Origin: Streptomyces spinosisporus
GTDB taxonomy: Bacteria; Actinomycetota; Actinomycetes; Streptomycetales; Streptomycetaceae
Assembly: GCF_022698145.1 (NCBI RefSeq)
Contig: NZ_JALDAX010000007.1
Coordinates: 310,001-374,000, forward strand
DNA length: 64,000 nucleotides
Reading direction: 5' to 3'
Shown here: in pieces, positions 8,909 through 17,401 of the stretch
Position numbering within the stretch: the first letter of the stretch is position 1
Layout: the number at the start of each line of letters is the position of its first letter
Position numbers and translations under genes: made by a program
Notes under the pieces: model-generated
The model's database searches: none
Seen by the model: the letters and a program-made list of their open reading frames with translations, nothing else
What the model was told of the DNA's origin: nothing

Positions 8909-9385
8909 ATGACTGACCACCAGGTGATCGTGCGACGGGCTCGTGCCGAGGACATCCCGGGTCTCGTCGCTTCAAGCGCCGGGCTGTTCGCCGAGGACGG
9001 CGGCATGCGGGACCGCAGCGTCAACGTCGACTGGCCGCCTCAGTACGGCGCGCGGACGTTCGCCGCCGCACTGGAGGACCCGGCACACCTCGTCCTCGCG
9101 GTGGAGCGCGACGGACAGGTCGTCGGGCACCTGCTGGGCACCGTCACCGGGCCCACGGCGAAGCGGACCGTCACCGCAGCGACCCTGGTCAGCATCTACG
9201 TCCGCCCCGAGCACCGGCGGGCGCGCGCCGGAGACCGGCTGGTGGAGGAGTTCCTCGACTGGGCCCGGCGGCAGGGGGCCGAGCACGCGGAGGTGACCGC
9301 GTACGCGACGAACACGGAGGCCATACGTTTCTACGAGCGCGGCGGCTTCACAGCCATGACGCTCACCCTGCGGCAGGCCCTGTAG
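8909..9385 (+). CDS. GNAT-family N-acetyltransferase
   Basis: A 158-residue single-domain acetyltransferase. It shows the GNAT order: VRRARAEDIPGLV at the start, the acetyl-CoA strand and loop LVSIYVRPEHRRARAGDRLV (motif A, in the place of the usual Q/RxxGxG/A) around residues 92-112, and YATNTEAIRFYERGGF near the end (motif B). Loop glycines are partly replaced by alanine and arginine. It transfers an acetyl group from acetyl-CoA to an amine that cannot be predicted. It is divergent from the DUF1304-tetR operon and shares its double operator. Confidence 0.85.
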   Translation: MTDHQVIVRRARAEDIPGLVASSAGLFAEDGGMRDRSVNVDWPPQYGARTFAAALEDPAHLVLAVERDGQVVGHLLGTVTGPTAKRTVTAATLVSIYVRPEHRRARAGDRLVEEFLDWARRQGAEHAEVTAYATNTEAIRFYERGGFTAMTLTLRQAL

Positions 9386-9395
9386 GTCCCAGCGG

Positions 9396-9429
9396 GCGGC
9401 TCTCTGGTGCACGCCTATGGGCGAGCCGC
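9396..9429. terminator. Possible hairpin between convergent GNAT and amidohydrolase genes
   Basis: GCGGCTC (9396-9402) can pair with GAGCCGC (9423-9429) across a 20-nt loop in the 29-bp gap between the two stops. The stem is short and the right arm lies inside the amidohydrolase coding end, so support is weak. Confidence 0.35.
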
Positions 9430-11046
9430 GTACACCATCTCCCCTCCCACATAAGTGAGTTCCACCCGCGCGTCGGCGATCGATTCCACGGGCTCCGCGA
9501 ACACATCACGGTCGAGGACCACGAGATCCGCCAGTGCGCCCACCCGTATCCGGCCGGTCTCGTCGAGGTGGTTCACATGGGCCGAGCCCGCCGTGTACGC
9601 CGTCAACGCCTCGGTGAGAGTGAGCCGTTGGCGCGGCAGGAAGACGCGGGAGCCGTCGCCGCCGGGGGCCACGCGGTTGACCGCGACATGGATGCCCTGG
9701 AGCGGATCGGGGCTGCTGACCGGCCAGTCGCTGCCGGCCGCGAGCCTCGCGCCCGAGCGCAGCAGCGCGCCGAAGGGGTACTGCCATGCGGCCCGTTCGG
9801 ACCCCAGGAAGGGAATGGTCAGCTCGTCCATCTGCGGTTCGTGCGCGGCCCACAGGGGCTGGATGTTCGCCGTGGCGCCCAGCCGGGCGAAGCGCGGCAC
9901 GTCGTCGGGGTGCACGACCTGCAGATGCGCCAGATGCGGCCGGGTGTCGCCCGGCCCGTTCGCCGTCCGCGCCGCCTCGACCGCGTCCAGCGCGTCGCGT
10001 ACGGCACGGTCGCCCAGCGCGTGGAAGTGGCACTGGAAGCCGAGCGCGTCCAACTCGGTGACGTACTTGGGCAGGTGCCGCGCGTCGATGAAGCTCTTGC
10101 CGCGGTTGGCGGTGGCGCAGCCGCACCGGTCCAGGTACGGGTGCAGCAGCGCGGCCGTGCCGTTCTCGGCGACCCCGTCCAGCATCAGCTTGACGCTGCC
10201 CGCCCTGAACCGTCCATGGCTCAACGCGGTCCGCTTCTCGACGAGTTCGGGGATCTGCTCGGCCCCGCGCTCACGGTCCCACCACAGCGCGCCGCGGACC
10301 CGCGCGGTCAGCGACCCCTCGCGCGCCGCCGCCACATAGGCCCCGGCCGGGTCGTCCATACCGAGGAAGTCCCCGACGAGCGCGTCCTGCCAGGCCGTGA
10401 TGCCGAGCGCGTGCAGATGCCGCTGCGCGTGCAGCAGTGCCGCCAGCCGGTCCGCCGCCGTGGCCGGTGGTGTCAGCCGCCCGACCAACTGCATCGCGCC
10501 CTCCTGCAGCGTGCCGCTCGGCTCGCCCGCCGCGTCCCGCTCGATCCGCCCGTCGTCCGGGTCGGGAGTGGCGGCGTCGATGCCCGTGAGCTCCAGGGCG
10601 CGGCTGTTGACCCAGGCGCCGTGGTGGTCGCGGTTGGGCAGATAGACCGGCCGGTCGGGCACCGCCGTATCCAGCAGGGCCTTCGTCGGCGTACCGCCCT
10701 CGAAGGCCTCCATGGACCAGCCGCCGCCGAGGATCCACTCCCGCTCGGGATGCGCCTCGGCATACGCCCGAACGACGGCGACCGTCTCCTCGGCCGTCCT
10801 GGTCCCGGTCAGATCACACTGCCCGAGCTCCAGCCCCGCCGGGATCGGATGCACATGCGCATCCTGAAACCCGGGCAGCAGCAACCGCCCGTCCAGCTCG
10901 ACCACTTCGGTCCGCGGCCCGGCGAGCTCGCGCACCTCGTCGTGCCCGATGGCGACGATGCGCCCGCCGGCGACGGCCACAGCGGTGGCGGTACGGCCTT
11001 CGGGGGTGAGGACGGGGCCGCCGGTGAAGAGGAGATCTGCTGGCAT
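9415..11046 (-). CDS. Amidohydrolase family protein (YtcJ-like)
   Basis: A 543-residue metal-dependent hydrolase of the amidohydrolase superfamily, YtcJ/NfdA-like branch. Visible metal-site motifs include LPGFQDAHVHP (HxH, about residue 60), FHALGDRAV and HLQVVHPDD in the middle, and GSDWPVSSPDP with the catalytic aspartate near residue 445; the C-terminus returns to the urease-like beta-sandwich (VGALADLVVLDRD). The substrate is unknown. The start is the ATG at 11046 preceded by AAGGAACGG. It lies downstream of an APC-type permease on the same strand, suggesting uptake and hydrolysis of an amide or N-acyl compound. The region around its start codon has been duplicated several times upstream. 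Confidence 0.85.
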   Translation of the reverse strand: MPADLLFTGGPVLTPEGRTATAVAVAGGRIVAIGHDEVRELAGPRTEVVELDGRLLLPGFQDAHVHPIPAGLELGQCDLTGTRTAEETVAVVRAYAEAHPEREWILGGGWSMEAFEGGTPTKALLDTAVPDRPVYLPNRDHHGAWVNSRALELTGIDAATPDPDDGRIERDAAGEPSGTLQEGAMQLVGRLTPPATAADRLAALLHAQRHLHALGITAWQDALVGDFLGMDDPAGAYVAAAREGSLTARVRGALWWDRERGAEQIPELVEKRTALSHGRFRAGSVKLMLDGVAENGTAALLHPYLDRCGCATANRGKSFIDARHLPKYVTELDALGFQCHFHALGDRAVRDALDAVEAARTANGPGDTRPHLAHLQVVHPDDVPRFARLGATANIQPLWAAHEPQMDELTIPFLGSERAAWQYPFGALLRSGARLAAGSDWPVSSPDPLQGIHVAVNRVAPGGDGSRVFLPRQRLTLTEALTAYTAGSAHVNHLDETGRIRVGALADLVVLDRDVFAEPVESIADARVELTYVGGEMVYAARP

Positions 11047-11521
11047 GGTCCGTTCCTTGTAGAGGAGTTGGGGAGGCAGTCGGCTGGTGCGGTCAGCTGG
11101 GGTGCCGGGCTGTCGGGCGTTCACGGCGTTGCCGGCGCGCCAGCCGCGAGCGCGCGCCGGGGCGTGGTCCGGGGTGGCGGATATCTAGGCGGGTCCTTCT
11201 CCGCTTCGCGCGCCGCCGGTGAGGAGGAGGTCTGCCGCATGTTCCGTTCCGGTTGGGGGAGTTGAGGTCGGCCGGTCGTTGCCGATCAGCTGGGGTGTTG
11301 TTGCGTTCAGGGCGTTGGCAGTGCTGGCCTGTCGGCATGGTCCGTTCCTGGTCAGGGGGTCGGAGTTGGTCGGTGTGGCGATCGGTTGCGGTGTGTCGGC
11401 GCCGTGGTGCTGGACGGTGGGCCGCCATCTCGCGGGCCGCCGGTGAGGGACAGGTTTGCTCGCATGTTCCCTCTCCGCTCGCCGAGTTGGGGTCAGTCGG
11501 TCGTTGCGATCAGTTGGGGTG
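11044..11521. repeat. Four degenerate copies of the permease-amidohydrolase gene junction
   Basis: The 446-bp gap between the permease stop (11493) and the amidohydrolase start (11046) consists of repeated junction sequence. CATG followed by TTCC/TCCGTTCC-like sequence occurs at 11044, 11238, 11336 and 11463. Each is followed 44-47 bp later by a GATCAGTTGGGGTG-like box (11091, 11284, 11380, 11508). Read on the minus strand, each unit is the permease tail (codons for P-Q-L-I), a spacer, and the amidohydrolase start region. The outermost copies are the real gene ends; the inner ones are vestigial. Flanking sequence GCCGCCGGTGAgGAGGAG before the CATG boxes is also repeated. Confidence 0.8.
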
Positions 11522-12995
11522 CGTCGGCGTTCGTGCCGGTGCCGGTGCGGAAGTACGGTGATCTGCGGACCCACTTGGCCCAGGCGGCGGCCAGGAAGCC
11601 CGACGTGATCATCGCCAGGGGAGTGAGGAGCAGGAACCAGCCGTTGTCGGCGCGGAGTTCGAGGTGGTCGGCCGAGGTGTAGAAGGACCGGCCGAGATAT
11701 CCGCCGAGCCCGAGCAGGATCAGCGCGCTGAGCGTGGGCAGCACCACGGCCCGTACGCCCTCGCGCGGGTTCTCCCGCAGCAGCGAGCGGAAGCGCGCGG
11801 CCGCCGCGAGTGCCGTGAGGGCGTAGGACAGGGCGACCACGATGCCCACGGCGCTCACCGTCGCCATGATCATGTCCGCGAGCCGGGGAATGACCAGGGC
11901 GAGTGCGGCGATCACCGTCGCCAGCCCGCCGATCAGCAGCGTCCCGGCCGCGGGAGTGCCGTAGCGGCTGCTGACCCTGGACCATACGGGCCCGAGCGTA
12001 CGGTCGCGGCTCATCGCGAACATCGCGCGGGCCGTCGGGATCACACCGGCCTGCAGTGAGGCGACCGCCGAGAACATCAGCGCCACCAGGGGGAGTGCCG
12101 CCAGTGGCTGCGAGGCCAGCCGGTCCCCGAAGAACGCCAGCCCCTCGGCGCCGTGTCCGGCCAACTCCTGCTCGGACAGCACCCGTTGGAAGGCGACCGA
12201 GCCGATCAGGAACAGCGTCAGCATGGTGACCAGGGTGATCAGACCGGCCCGGGAGGCGTCCCGTGGATCACGCACCTCCTCGTTGACGCTGAACGCCGCC
12301 TCGAAGCCCCAGTAGCAGAACACCGACAGCAGCATCCCCTGGGCGAGCGCGGTCGCCGACGGGATGGCGAACGGGTCGAACCAGCTCAGGCTGAAGGAGT
12401 GCGGGCCGTGGACGATGCCGTATCCGCAGAAGCCGAGCAGGACGACGTACTCGAAGATCAGCAGTCCCGTCTGCAGGCGGGCCGCGGTGCGGATGCCGGT
12501 GACGGCGGTCAGCGTGACCGCGACGAGGACGACGATGCCGACCGCCGTGGTCTGGGCCGTCGACCCCGGGTCGAGGGCGAGGCCGCCCACCCGGTGCAGC
12601 CCGGCCTCCCCGGCGAGCTGGATCAGCGCCGACCCGGTGACCGCGGTCGTATAGGCGAGGAACGCCAGCGTCGCCACGATGTTCACCCAGCCGACCATGA
12701 AGCCGAGCCACGGACTGAGTGAACGGCCCACCCAGACATAGCCGTTGCCCGCGTTCGGCTCCACCCGGTTCAGCCGGGAGAAGGCGCCCGCGATACCGAG
12801 GACGGGCAGGAACGCCAGCAGCATGATGGCCGGGAGATGCAGTCCGACGACGCCCGCCGTGACGCCCAGGCCGATGCCGATGCTGGTGGTCGCGGCCGTG
12901 CTGGAGGCGGCGATGGCGATGCCGTCGAGCACGCCGAGGGACTTGCGCAGCGCGGGTGGCGCGGGTGGGTCTGTGCCGAAGGGCTCGTCGGGCAT
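11493..12995 (-). CDS. APC-family amino acid permease
   Basis: A 500-residue permease with about twelve to fourteen hydrophobic segments. The N-terminal LGVLDGIAIAASSTAATTSI is typical of the APC superfamily's first broken helix, and EPNAGNGYVWVGRSLSPWLG follows the usual GGxYxW-like loop. It probably imports an amino acid or amine by proton or sodium coupling. The ATG at 12995 gives MPDEPFGTDPPAPPALRKSL; longer starts add a non-homologous extension. It is followed by the amidohydrolase and divergent from a TetR regulator. The last dozen codons (NADAPQLIATTD) belong to a repeat unit found three more times downstream. Confidence 0.87.
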   Translation of the reverse strand: MPDEPFGTDPPAPPALRKSLGVLDGIAIAASSTAATTSIGIGLGVTAGVVGLHLPAIMLLAFLPVLGIAGAFSRLNRVEPNAGNGYVWVGRSLSPWLGFMVGWVNIVATLAFLAYTTAVTGSALIQLAGEAGLHRVGGLALDPGSTAQTTAVGIVVLVAVTLTAVTGIRTAARLQTGLLIFEYVVLLGFCGYGIVHGPHSFSLSWFDPFAIPSATALAQGMLLSVFCYWGFEAAFSVNEEVRDPRDASRAGLITLVTMLTLFLIGSVAFQRVLSEQELAGHGAEGLAFFGDRLASQPLAALPLVALMFSAVASLQAGVIPTARAMFAMSRDRTLGPVWSRVSSRYGTPAAGTLLIGGLATVIAALALVIPRLADMIMATVSAVGIVVALSYALTALAAAARFRSLLRENPREGVRAVVLPTLSALILLGLGGYLGRSFYTSADHLELRADNGWFLLLTPLAMITSGFLAAAWAKWVRRSPYFRTGTGTNADAPQLIATTD

Positions 12996-13137
12996 GGCCG
13001 GTCTCCGCTCACACCTGGGGGCCCGGTGGGCCCCGGTGAACGCACATGAAACTGCCCGGAGACTTAACAGGTCAACGGTGTTGTCATAAGGTGCGGTCCG
13101 GTGGCGAGGCCGCCACGGCACTCCAAGGAGGCAGCCC

Positions 13138-13851
13138 ATGAGCGAACGCGTCGTCCCGCCCGCCGCCCGGCGGCGCAGGCGCCCCACCAAGCAGGGAGTC
13201 GTGCTCTCCGAGGAGCTGATCGTCGAAACCGCCCTGCGGCTGATCGAGGAACACGGCGCGGACGCGCTGTCCGTACGCCGCCTCGGCCGCGCCCTCGGCG
13301 CCGACCCGAGCTCCCTGTACCGCTACTTCCGGCACACCGACGACCTGATGCTCGCCATCACCGACGAGCTCATCGGCCGTACGCTGAGCACCTGGCGGCC
13401 CACCGGCGACTGGCGCGCCGACCTGCGCGACCTCGGCCTGCGCATGCACGCGGGCGCGCTCGCGCACCCCCGCGCGGCGGTCCTCAGCTCCTACCGCGTG
13501 ACCGGCCGCGTGCACGAGATCCAGGCTGTCGAGACCATCCTCGGCGTCCTGCGCGACGCCGGCTTCCCCGACCCCGACGCGGTGCGGATCTACCACGCCT
13601 TCGTCGACCAGGCCCTCGCCTTCGGCGCCTTCGACTCGGCGAGCGTCGCCCTGCCACAGGCCGCCCGAGAAGCCGAGACGGCCGTCTGGCGAGCGACCTA
13701 CGCCCGCCTCCCCGCCGACACCCACCCACACATCGCCGCCACGGCCCACCACCTGGTCACCGACATGAGCCACAGCTCCTACCCAGCCGCCCTGGACCTC
13801 CTGCTCAGCGCAGCAACGACCCGCCTGTCACAGACCAAGGACAAGTCCTGA
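13138..13851 (+). CDS. TetR-family transcriptional regulator (TetR C-terminal type)
   Basis: A 237-residue regulator with an arginine-rich N-terminal arm (PPAARRRRRPTKQG), a TetR helix-turn-helix around residues 25-72 (LIVETALRLIEEHGADALSV, GRALGADPSSLYRYF) and a long alpha-helical effector domain of the type that follows in TetR itself. The ATG at 13138 has AAGGAGG just before it. It is divergent from the APC permease across 142 bp and is therefore the likely regulator of the permease-amidohydrolase pair. No clear operator palindrome stands out in the gap. Confidence 0.85.
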   Translation: MSERVVPPAARRRRRPTKQGVVLSEELIVETALRLIEEHGADALSVRRLGRALGADPSSLYRYFRHTDDLMLAITDELIGRTLSTWRPTGDWRADLRDLGLRMHAGALAHPRAAVLSSYRVTGRVHEIQAVETILGVLRDAGFPDPDAVRIYHAFVDQALAFGAFDSASVALPQAAREAETAVWRATYARLPADTHPHIAATAHHLVTDMSHSSYPAALDLLLSAATTRLSQTKDKS

Positions 13852-13929
13852 CGACAGCCCCGGGGCCGACCCCGCCGAGCCTGCCCTCGGGTCTGACGCC
13901 CCTGGACCTGCTCCCCGGGGCCTGGCGTC

Positions 13930-14150
13930 TCTCGGGCCTGACGACCTCCCAGTCTGACGACCTCCCGGGTGTGATGGGTTTCCGGGTCTGATGGGCATGG
14001 GGTTTTATGGGCGTCCGGGTCTGATGGCTGCCCGGGGTCTCATGGCTCCCGGGTCTGATGACTGCCCGGGGTCCCATGGCTTCCGGGGTCTGATGACTGC
14101 CCGGGATCTCATGGCTTCCCGGGTCTGACACCGCCCGACGTCTGACACCC
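13930..14150. repeat. Degenerate minisatellite (34-35 bp units built from 17-bp halves)
   Basis: Units such as CCGGGTCTGATGACTG plus CCCGGGGTCTCATGGCTT follow each other with starts near 14011, 14046, 14080 and 14115, and shorter related units before them. Each unit has two similar 17-bp halves, so the ancestral repeat was probably about 17 bp. There are no unique spacers, so this is not a CRISPR array. It starts about 80 bp after the tetR stop and has no gene on either strand. Confidence 0.8.
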
Positions 14151-14160
14151 GCCGGGGGAC

Positions 14161-14400
14161 ATCAACAGTCAACGCCCGGAGACCGGCAGCCCTGGAGGCC
14201 TGACCACCAGCGCCCGGCGACCGACAGCCCCCGAGGCGACGGGCAACGCCCGATCTGACGCCCCCGGTGGCCGGACGGCCGGCCCCCGGCAACTGACAGC
14301 CCCCGAGGCCTCACAGCCACCCCCGGCCACCGGCAACTGAGACACCCCCGCCGGACGGCCACTCCTGCGACTGAAACCGCCGGACCGGGATATCTAACAG
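14161..14400. repeat. C-rich degenerate direct repeats, no gene seen
   Basis: The stretch between the minisatellite and the VOC gene contains related phrases rather than coding sequence. ACAGCCCCCGAGGC occurs near 14223 and 14296, each preceded by CCGGCRACYG, and CCGGCAACTGA recurs near 14330. I see no convincing gene in it. The promoter of the VOC gene presumably lies within its right end. Confidence 0.5.
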
Positions 14401-14455
14401 AGAGAGCGCGGCGGTGGGGCGCGATGCCCCGTGCCCCTGACCGTACGGAGGAGAC

Positions 14456-14848
14456 ATGCCACTGGTGGAAGCTGGCTGGGTGGTGCTCGATTGCGCTGAG
14501 CCGGAGAAACTCGCCGTGTTCTACAAGGAGTTGCTGGAGGGGGAGGAGACGGGGGCGAACGCCAACCGGGTGGAGATCAGGGGCGCCGACGGCTTGCGGA
14601 TGGCCTTCCGGCGTGATGCGAACGCGACTCCGCCGAGCTGGCCGCGCCCGGAGAACTCCCTGCAGGCCCATCTGGACTTCGACGTCGCCGACCTGGACGC
14701 GGCGGAGCGCAAGATAGTGGAGCTCGGCGGGCGCCCGCTGGAGACGAGGGACGCGTCCGGACCGTTCGAGCAGCGCAGTTACGCCGACCCGGCCGGACAC
14801 TCCTTCTCCCTGCGCAGCGCCACACCGACGGCTCCCAAGCAGGGCTGA
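14456..14848 (+). CDS. VOC-family (glyoxalase/dioxygenase-fold) protein
   Basis: A 130-residue single-domain protein of the vicinal oxygen chelate fold, with two beta-alpha-beta-beta-beta modules. Typical phrases are WVVLDCAEPEKLAVFYKELL near the start, LDFDVADLDAAERKIVELGG in the middle and YADPAGHSFSLRS near the end. Such small actinobacterial VOC proteins are often annotated as glyoxalase-like; the substrate is unknown and the metal-binding residues are not clearly complete. The ATG at 14456 is preceded by GGAGGAGA. It is convergent with the DUF4235 gene, and a strong hairpin separates them. Confidence 0.85.
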   Translation: MPLVEAGWVVLDCAEPEKLAVFYKELLEGEETGANANRVEIRGADGLRMAFRRDANATPPSWPRPENSLQAHLDFDVADLDAAERKIVELGGRPLETRDASGPFEQRSYADPAGHSFSLRSATPTAPKQG

Positions 14849-14875
14849 CCCACAGCGAACCGAACAGTCCGGCGA

Positions 14876-14899
14876 GGCCGGCCGGCTCACCGGCCGGCC
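14876..14899. terminator. Bidirectional hairpin terminator
   Basis: A perfect 10-bp stem GGCCGGCCGG / CCGGCCGGCC with a 4-nt loop (CTCA) lies between the convergent VOC and DUF4235 genes, 27 bp after the first stop and 11 bp after the second. No T-run follows on either side. Confidence 0.8.
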
Positions 14900-14910
14900 C
14901 CTCCGGGAGG

Positions 14911-15219
14911 TCAGTCCCGGCCGCCCTTGTCGCCGGCCGGCCAGACCCCCGTCGAGCGCTCGATCGCCTTCGCGCCCGTACGGTCCACCGCGCTGCGCAC
15001 CACGGCGAACAGGGCGCCCTGAACGGCGGCGGCGAGCAGGATCTCACCCCAGCCGCGTTCCTTGTCCAGCGCGTCGGGCGCGTCCTCCTCGTGCCGGATC
15101 GCCATCCACGTCTTGCGGAAGGCGAGACCGGCGAGCGAGCCGCTGACCCAGCCCATGACGAACCCCATGGGCTTGTAGGCGAGCGGCAGCTTCATTTTCT
15201 TCTTCTTCGTCTTCGCCAC
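14911..15219 (-). CDS. DUF4235 family protein
   Basis: A 102-residue protein starting at a GTG (15219) that follows GGAG at the right distance; an ATG eleven codons upstream has no such site. After a very basic start (AKTKKKKMKL) come KPMGFVMGWVSGSLAGLAFR and, later, ILLAAAVQGALFAVVRSAVDR, two segments hydrophobic enough to associate with the membrane. The order and length match DUF4235, a widespread actinobacterial family without known function. It stands alone between a hairpin terminator and a short tandem repeat. Confidence 0.75.
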   Translation of the reverse strand: MAKTKKKKMKLPLAYKPMGFVMGWVSGSLAGLAFRKTWMAIRHEEDAPDALDKERGWGEILLAAAVQGALFAVVRSAVDRTGAKAIERSTGVWPAGDKGGRD

Positions 15220-15244
15220 GTCTGTCTCCTTCGTGTCGCATTGT

Positions 15245-15300
15245 CGAGTCATCGAGTCATCGAGTCATCGCGCCGCCGAGTCATCGAGTCGTCGACTCGT
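15245..15300. repeat. 8-bp tandem repeat CGAGTCAT
   Basis: CGAGTCAT occurs at 15245, 15253, 15261 and 15277, followed by the variants CGAGTCGT (15285) and CGACTCGT (15293). One unit is replaced by CGCCGCCG-like sequence. The array lies between the upstream region of the DUF4235 gene and the stop of the next minus-strand gene, so it is in the transcribed gap between two minus-strand genes. Confidence 0.85.
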
Positions 15301-15305
15301 CGTCA

Positions 15306-16319
15306 TCAGGGCCGCCCCGCGGCGGCGATCTCCTCGGCAGCGGGCACCGGCCCCGGAGGCGTCCCGTCGCCGAACGGCCGCCCACCCAACTCCTCGCGGA
15401 AATGGGGCGCGAGCCAGCCCGACAGCTCCGGGCCGACGGGAACGATCCCGGTCGGGTTGATGCCGCTGTGGACCTGGTAGTAGTGCCGTTTGATGTGGTC
15501 GAAGTCGACCGTGTCACCGAATCCCGGCGTCTGGTAGAGATCACGGACGTACGCCCACAGGATCGGATTCTCCGTCACCTTCCAGCGGTTGCACTTGAAG
15601 TGGCCGTGGTACACGGCGTCGAAGCGGACCAGCGTGGTGAACAGCCGGATGTCCGCCTCGGTGATCGTGTCGCCCACCAGATAGCGCTGCTGCTCCAGCC
15701 GCTGCGTCAGCAGCTCCAACCGCCTGAAGACACCGGCGTACGCACCCTCGTACTCCGCCTGGTCGTTGGCGAACCCGGCGCGGTACACCCCGTTGTTGAC
15801 GTCCTCGTAGACCTCCGCCATCACCGTGTCGATCTCGTCGCGCCGGGCTTGAGGGTAGAGGTCGGGTGCACCGTCGCGGTGCAGGGCCGTCCACTCGGTG
15901 GCGAAGTCGAGGGTGATCTGCTGGTAGTCGTTGGTGACGAGCTGTCCGCTCGGGACGTCCACGATCGCGGGCACGCTCACCCCGCCGGGATAGCCGGTCT
16001 CCCGGCGGTCGTAGGCCTCGCTGAGGAAACGGATGCCGAGCACCGGGTCCTGGCCGTCCGGGTCCAGGGTGAAACGCCAGCTGCGGTCGTCCTGGATCGG
16101 GTCGGCGACCGCCAGGGACAGGGCGTTCTCCAGGCCGAGGAGACGGCGGGAGACCAGCGCCCGGCTCGCCCACGGACAGGCGCGGCTGACCACCAGCCGG
16201 TAACGGCCGGCCTCCACCGGCCAGCCGTCCCGGCCGTCCGCCGTGATCCGGTCCGCGAAGTGGCTCTTGGACCGCTTGAACGGCTTCTTCCCGTACGTGC
16301 TGTTGCCCCCGCCGCCCAT
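15306..16319 (-). CDS. Glutathionyl-hydroquinone reductase-type GST family protein
   Basis: A 337-residue xi-class glutathione transferase homologue (YqjG/EcsG/PcpF type). The N-terminal thioredoxin-like part contains YRLVVSRACPWASRALV with the catalytic-type CPWA cysteine around residue 48, then SVPAIVDV; the C-terminal helical part contains EADIRLFTTLVRFDAVYHGHFKCN, typical of this class. These enzymes reduce glutathionyl-hydroquinones. Actinobacteria use mycothiol instead of glutathione, so the real thiol partner may be mycothiol, which is inference. The ATG at 16319 follows GGGAGG. The CDF transporter gene is divergent, 96 bp away. Confidence 0.87.
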   Translation of the reverse strand: MGGGGNSTYGKKPFKRSKSHFADRITADGRDGWPVEAGRYRLVVSRACPWASRALVSRRLLGLENALSLAVADPIQDDRSWRFTLDPDGQDPVLGIRFLSEAYDRRETGYPGGVSVPAIVDVPSGQLVTNDYQQITLDFATEWTALHRDGAPDLYPQARRDEIDTVMAEVYEDVNNGVYRAGFANDQAEYEGAYAGVFRRLELLTQRLEQQRYLVGDTITEADIRLFTTLVRFDAVYHGHFKCNRWKVTENPILWAYVRDLYQTPGFGDTVDFDHIKRHYYQVHSGINPTGIVPVGPELSGWLAPHFREELGGRPFGDGTPPGPVPAAEEIAAAGRP

Positions 16320-16414
16320 GGTGCCTCCCTGAAGTGCGTGTCCCCGGTCTACGCGTTCCCCGAATTCAGCCTGCCGCACGGTGTGATCCGCCGGGAGAGG
16401 GGCATTCGGCGTAG

Positions 16415-17383
16415 GTGACCGGGACATCCACTGATACCAAGGCCGATCGCAGGACTCGTGTCACCGTGCTGGTGGCACTGGCAGCCAATCTTCTGATCGC
16501 GGTGGCGAAGGCCGTCGGCGGTCTGTTCGCGGGATCGCCCGCGCTGCTGTCGGAGGCGGCACACTCCGTCGCCGACAGCCTCAACGAGGTCTTCCTGCTG
16601 GCCGCGCTGCGCCGCAGCAAGCGCCCTGCCGACGAGCGGCATCCCTTCGGCTACGGCAAGGAGCGGTTCTTCTGGTCGCTCCTCGCGGCCGTCGGGATCT
16701 TCGTCATGGGCGGCTGCTTCTCCTTCTTCCAGGGATTCGAGGCCCTCAAGAGTGGCGCCGACGAGAAGACCAGCGGCTATGTGGCGGGCCTGATCGTGCT
16801 CGGCGTCGCCTTCCTCGCCGAGGGCGTCTCCCTGCTGCGGGCCCTGCAGCAGGTGCGCCGTCAGGGCGGCAAGGAGGGCCTGCGCGACCCCGCGCTGCGC
16901 ACGGTGGTCGCCGAGGACGGCACCGCGGTGCTCGGTGTGACCCTGGCCGCCGCGGGCATGGCGCTCCACATGGTCACGGGGCAGGTCGTGTGGGAGGCCT
17001 CGGCGTCCTTCGCGATCGGCGCGCTGCTCGTCTTCATCGCCTACCACCTGGGCCGCGAGGCCCGTGACCAGCTGATCGGGGAGGCCGCGGACCCGGAGAC
17101 GGCGGCCCGGATCCAGGAAGTGCTGAGCGCGCAGCCCGAGATCGACAGCGTGGAGGCGGTCTTCACCATGAAGACCGGTCTCGACTCGGCGCTGGTGGCG
17201 GCCCGCGTCGACCTGGTGCCCGGAATGGACAGCGAGCGGGTCGAGGACGTCGCCGTACGGATCAAGCGGTCCCTGGCCCGCCTGGTCTCCGAGGCCGACC
17301 AGATCTTCCTCGACATCACCGACCGCCGGGCCGAGGAGGCACGGGAAAGCCCCGCCGCGACGGGGGAACGCGGCGGGGCCTGA
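16415..17383 (+). CDS. Cation diffusion facilitator family transporter
   Basis: A 322-residue CDF transporter that exports divalent metal ions, most often zinc, in exchange for protons. Six transmembrane segments are visible, with the metal-site motif SEAAHSVADSLNE in TM2 (histidine and aspartate in HxxxD spacing) and EDGTAVLG in TM5, followed by a cytosolic ferredoxin-like domain (about residues 230-305). The DxxxD/HxxxD combination fits zinc or iron but does not decide the metal. The GTG at 16415 is the only start with enough N-terminus before TM1. A T-rich hairpin terminator follows. Confidence 0.88.
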   Translation: MTGTSTDTKADRRTRVTVLVALAANLLIAVAKAVGGLFAGSPALLSEAAHSVADSLNEVFLLAALRRSKRPADERHPFGYGKERFFWSLLAAVGIFVMGGCFSFFQGFEALKSGADEKTSGYVAGLIVLGVAFLAEGVSLLRALQQVRRQGGKEGLRDPALRTVVAEDGTAVLGVTLAAAGMALHMVTGQVVWEASASFAIGALLVFIAYHLGREARDQLIGEAADPETAARIQEVLSAQPEIDSVEAVFTMKTGLDSALVAARVDLVPGMDSERVEDVAVRIKRSLARLVSEADQIFLDITDRRAEEARESPAATGERGGA

Positions 17384-17401
17384 CACTCGGGTGCCCGGGG
17401 C

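Noticed and set aside
13930..14150. CRISPR-like array
   Set aside because: The units follow each other directly with no unique spacers and no cas genes are near; it is a plain tandem repeat.
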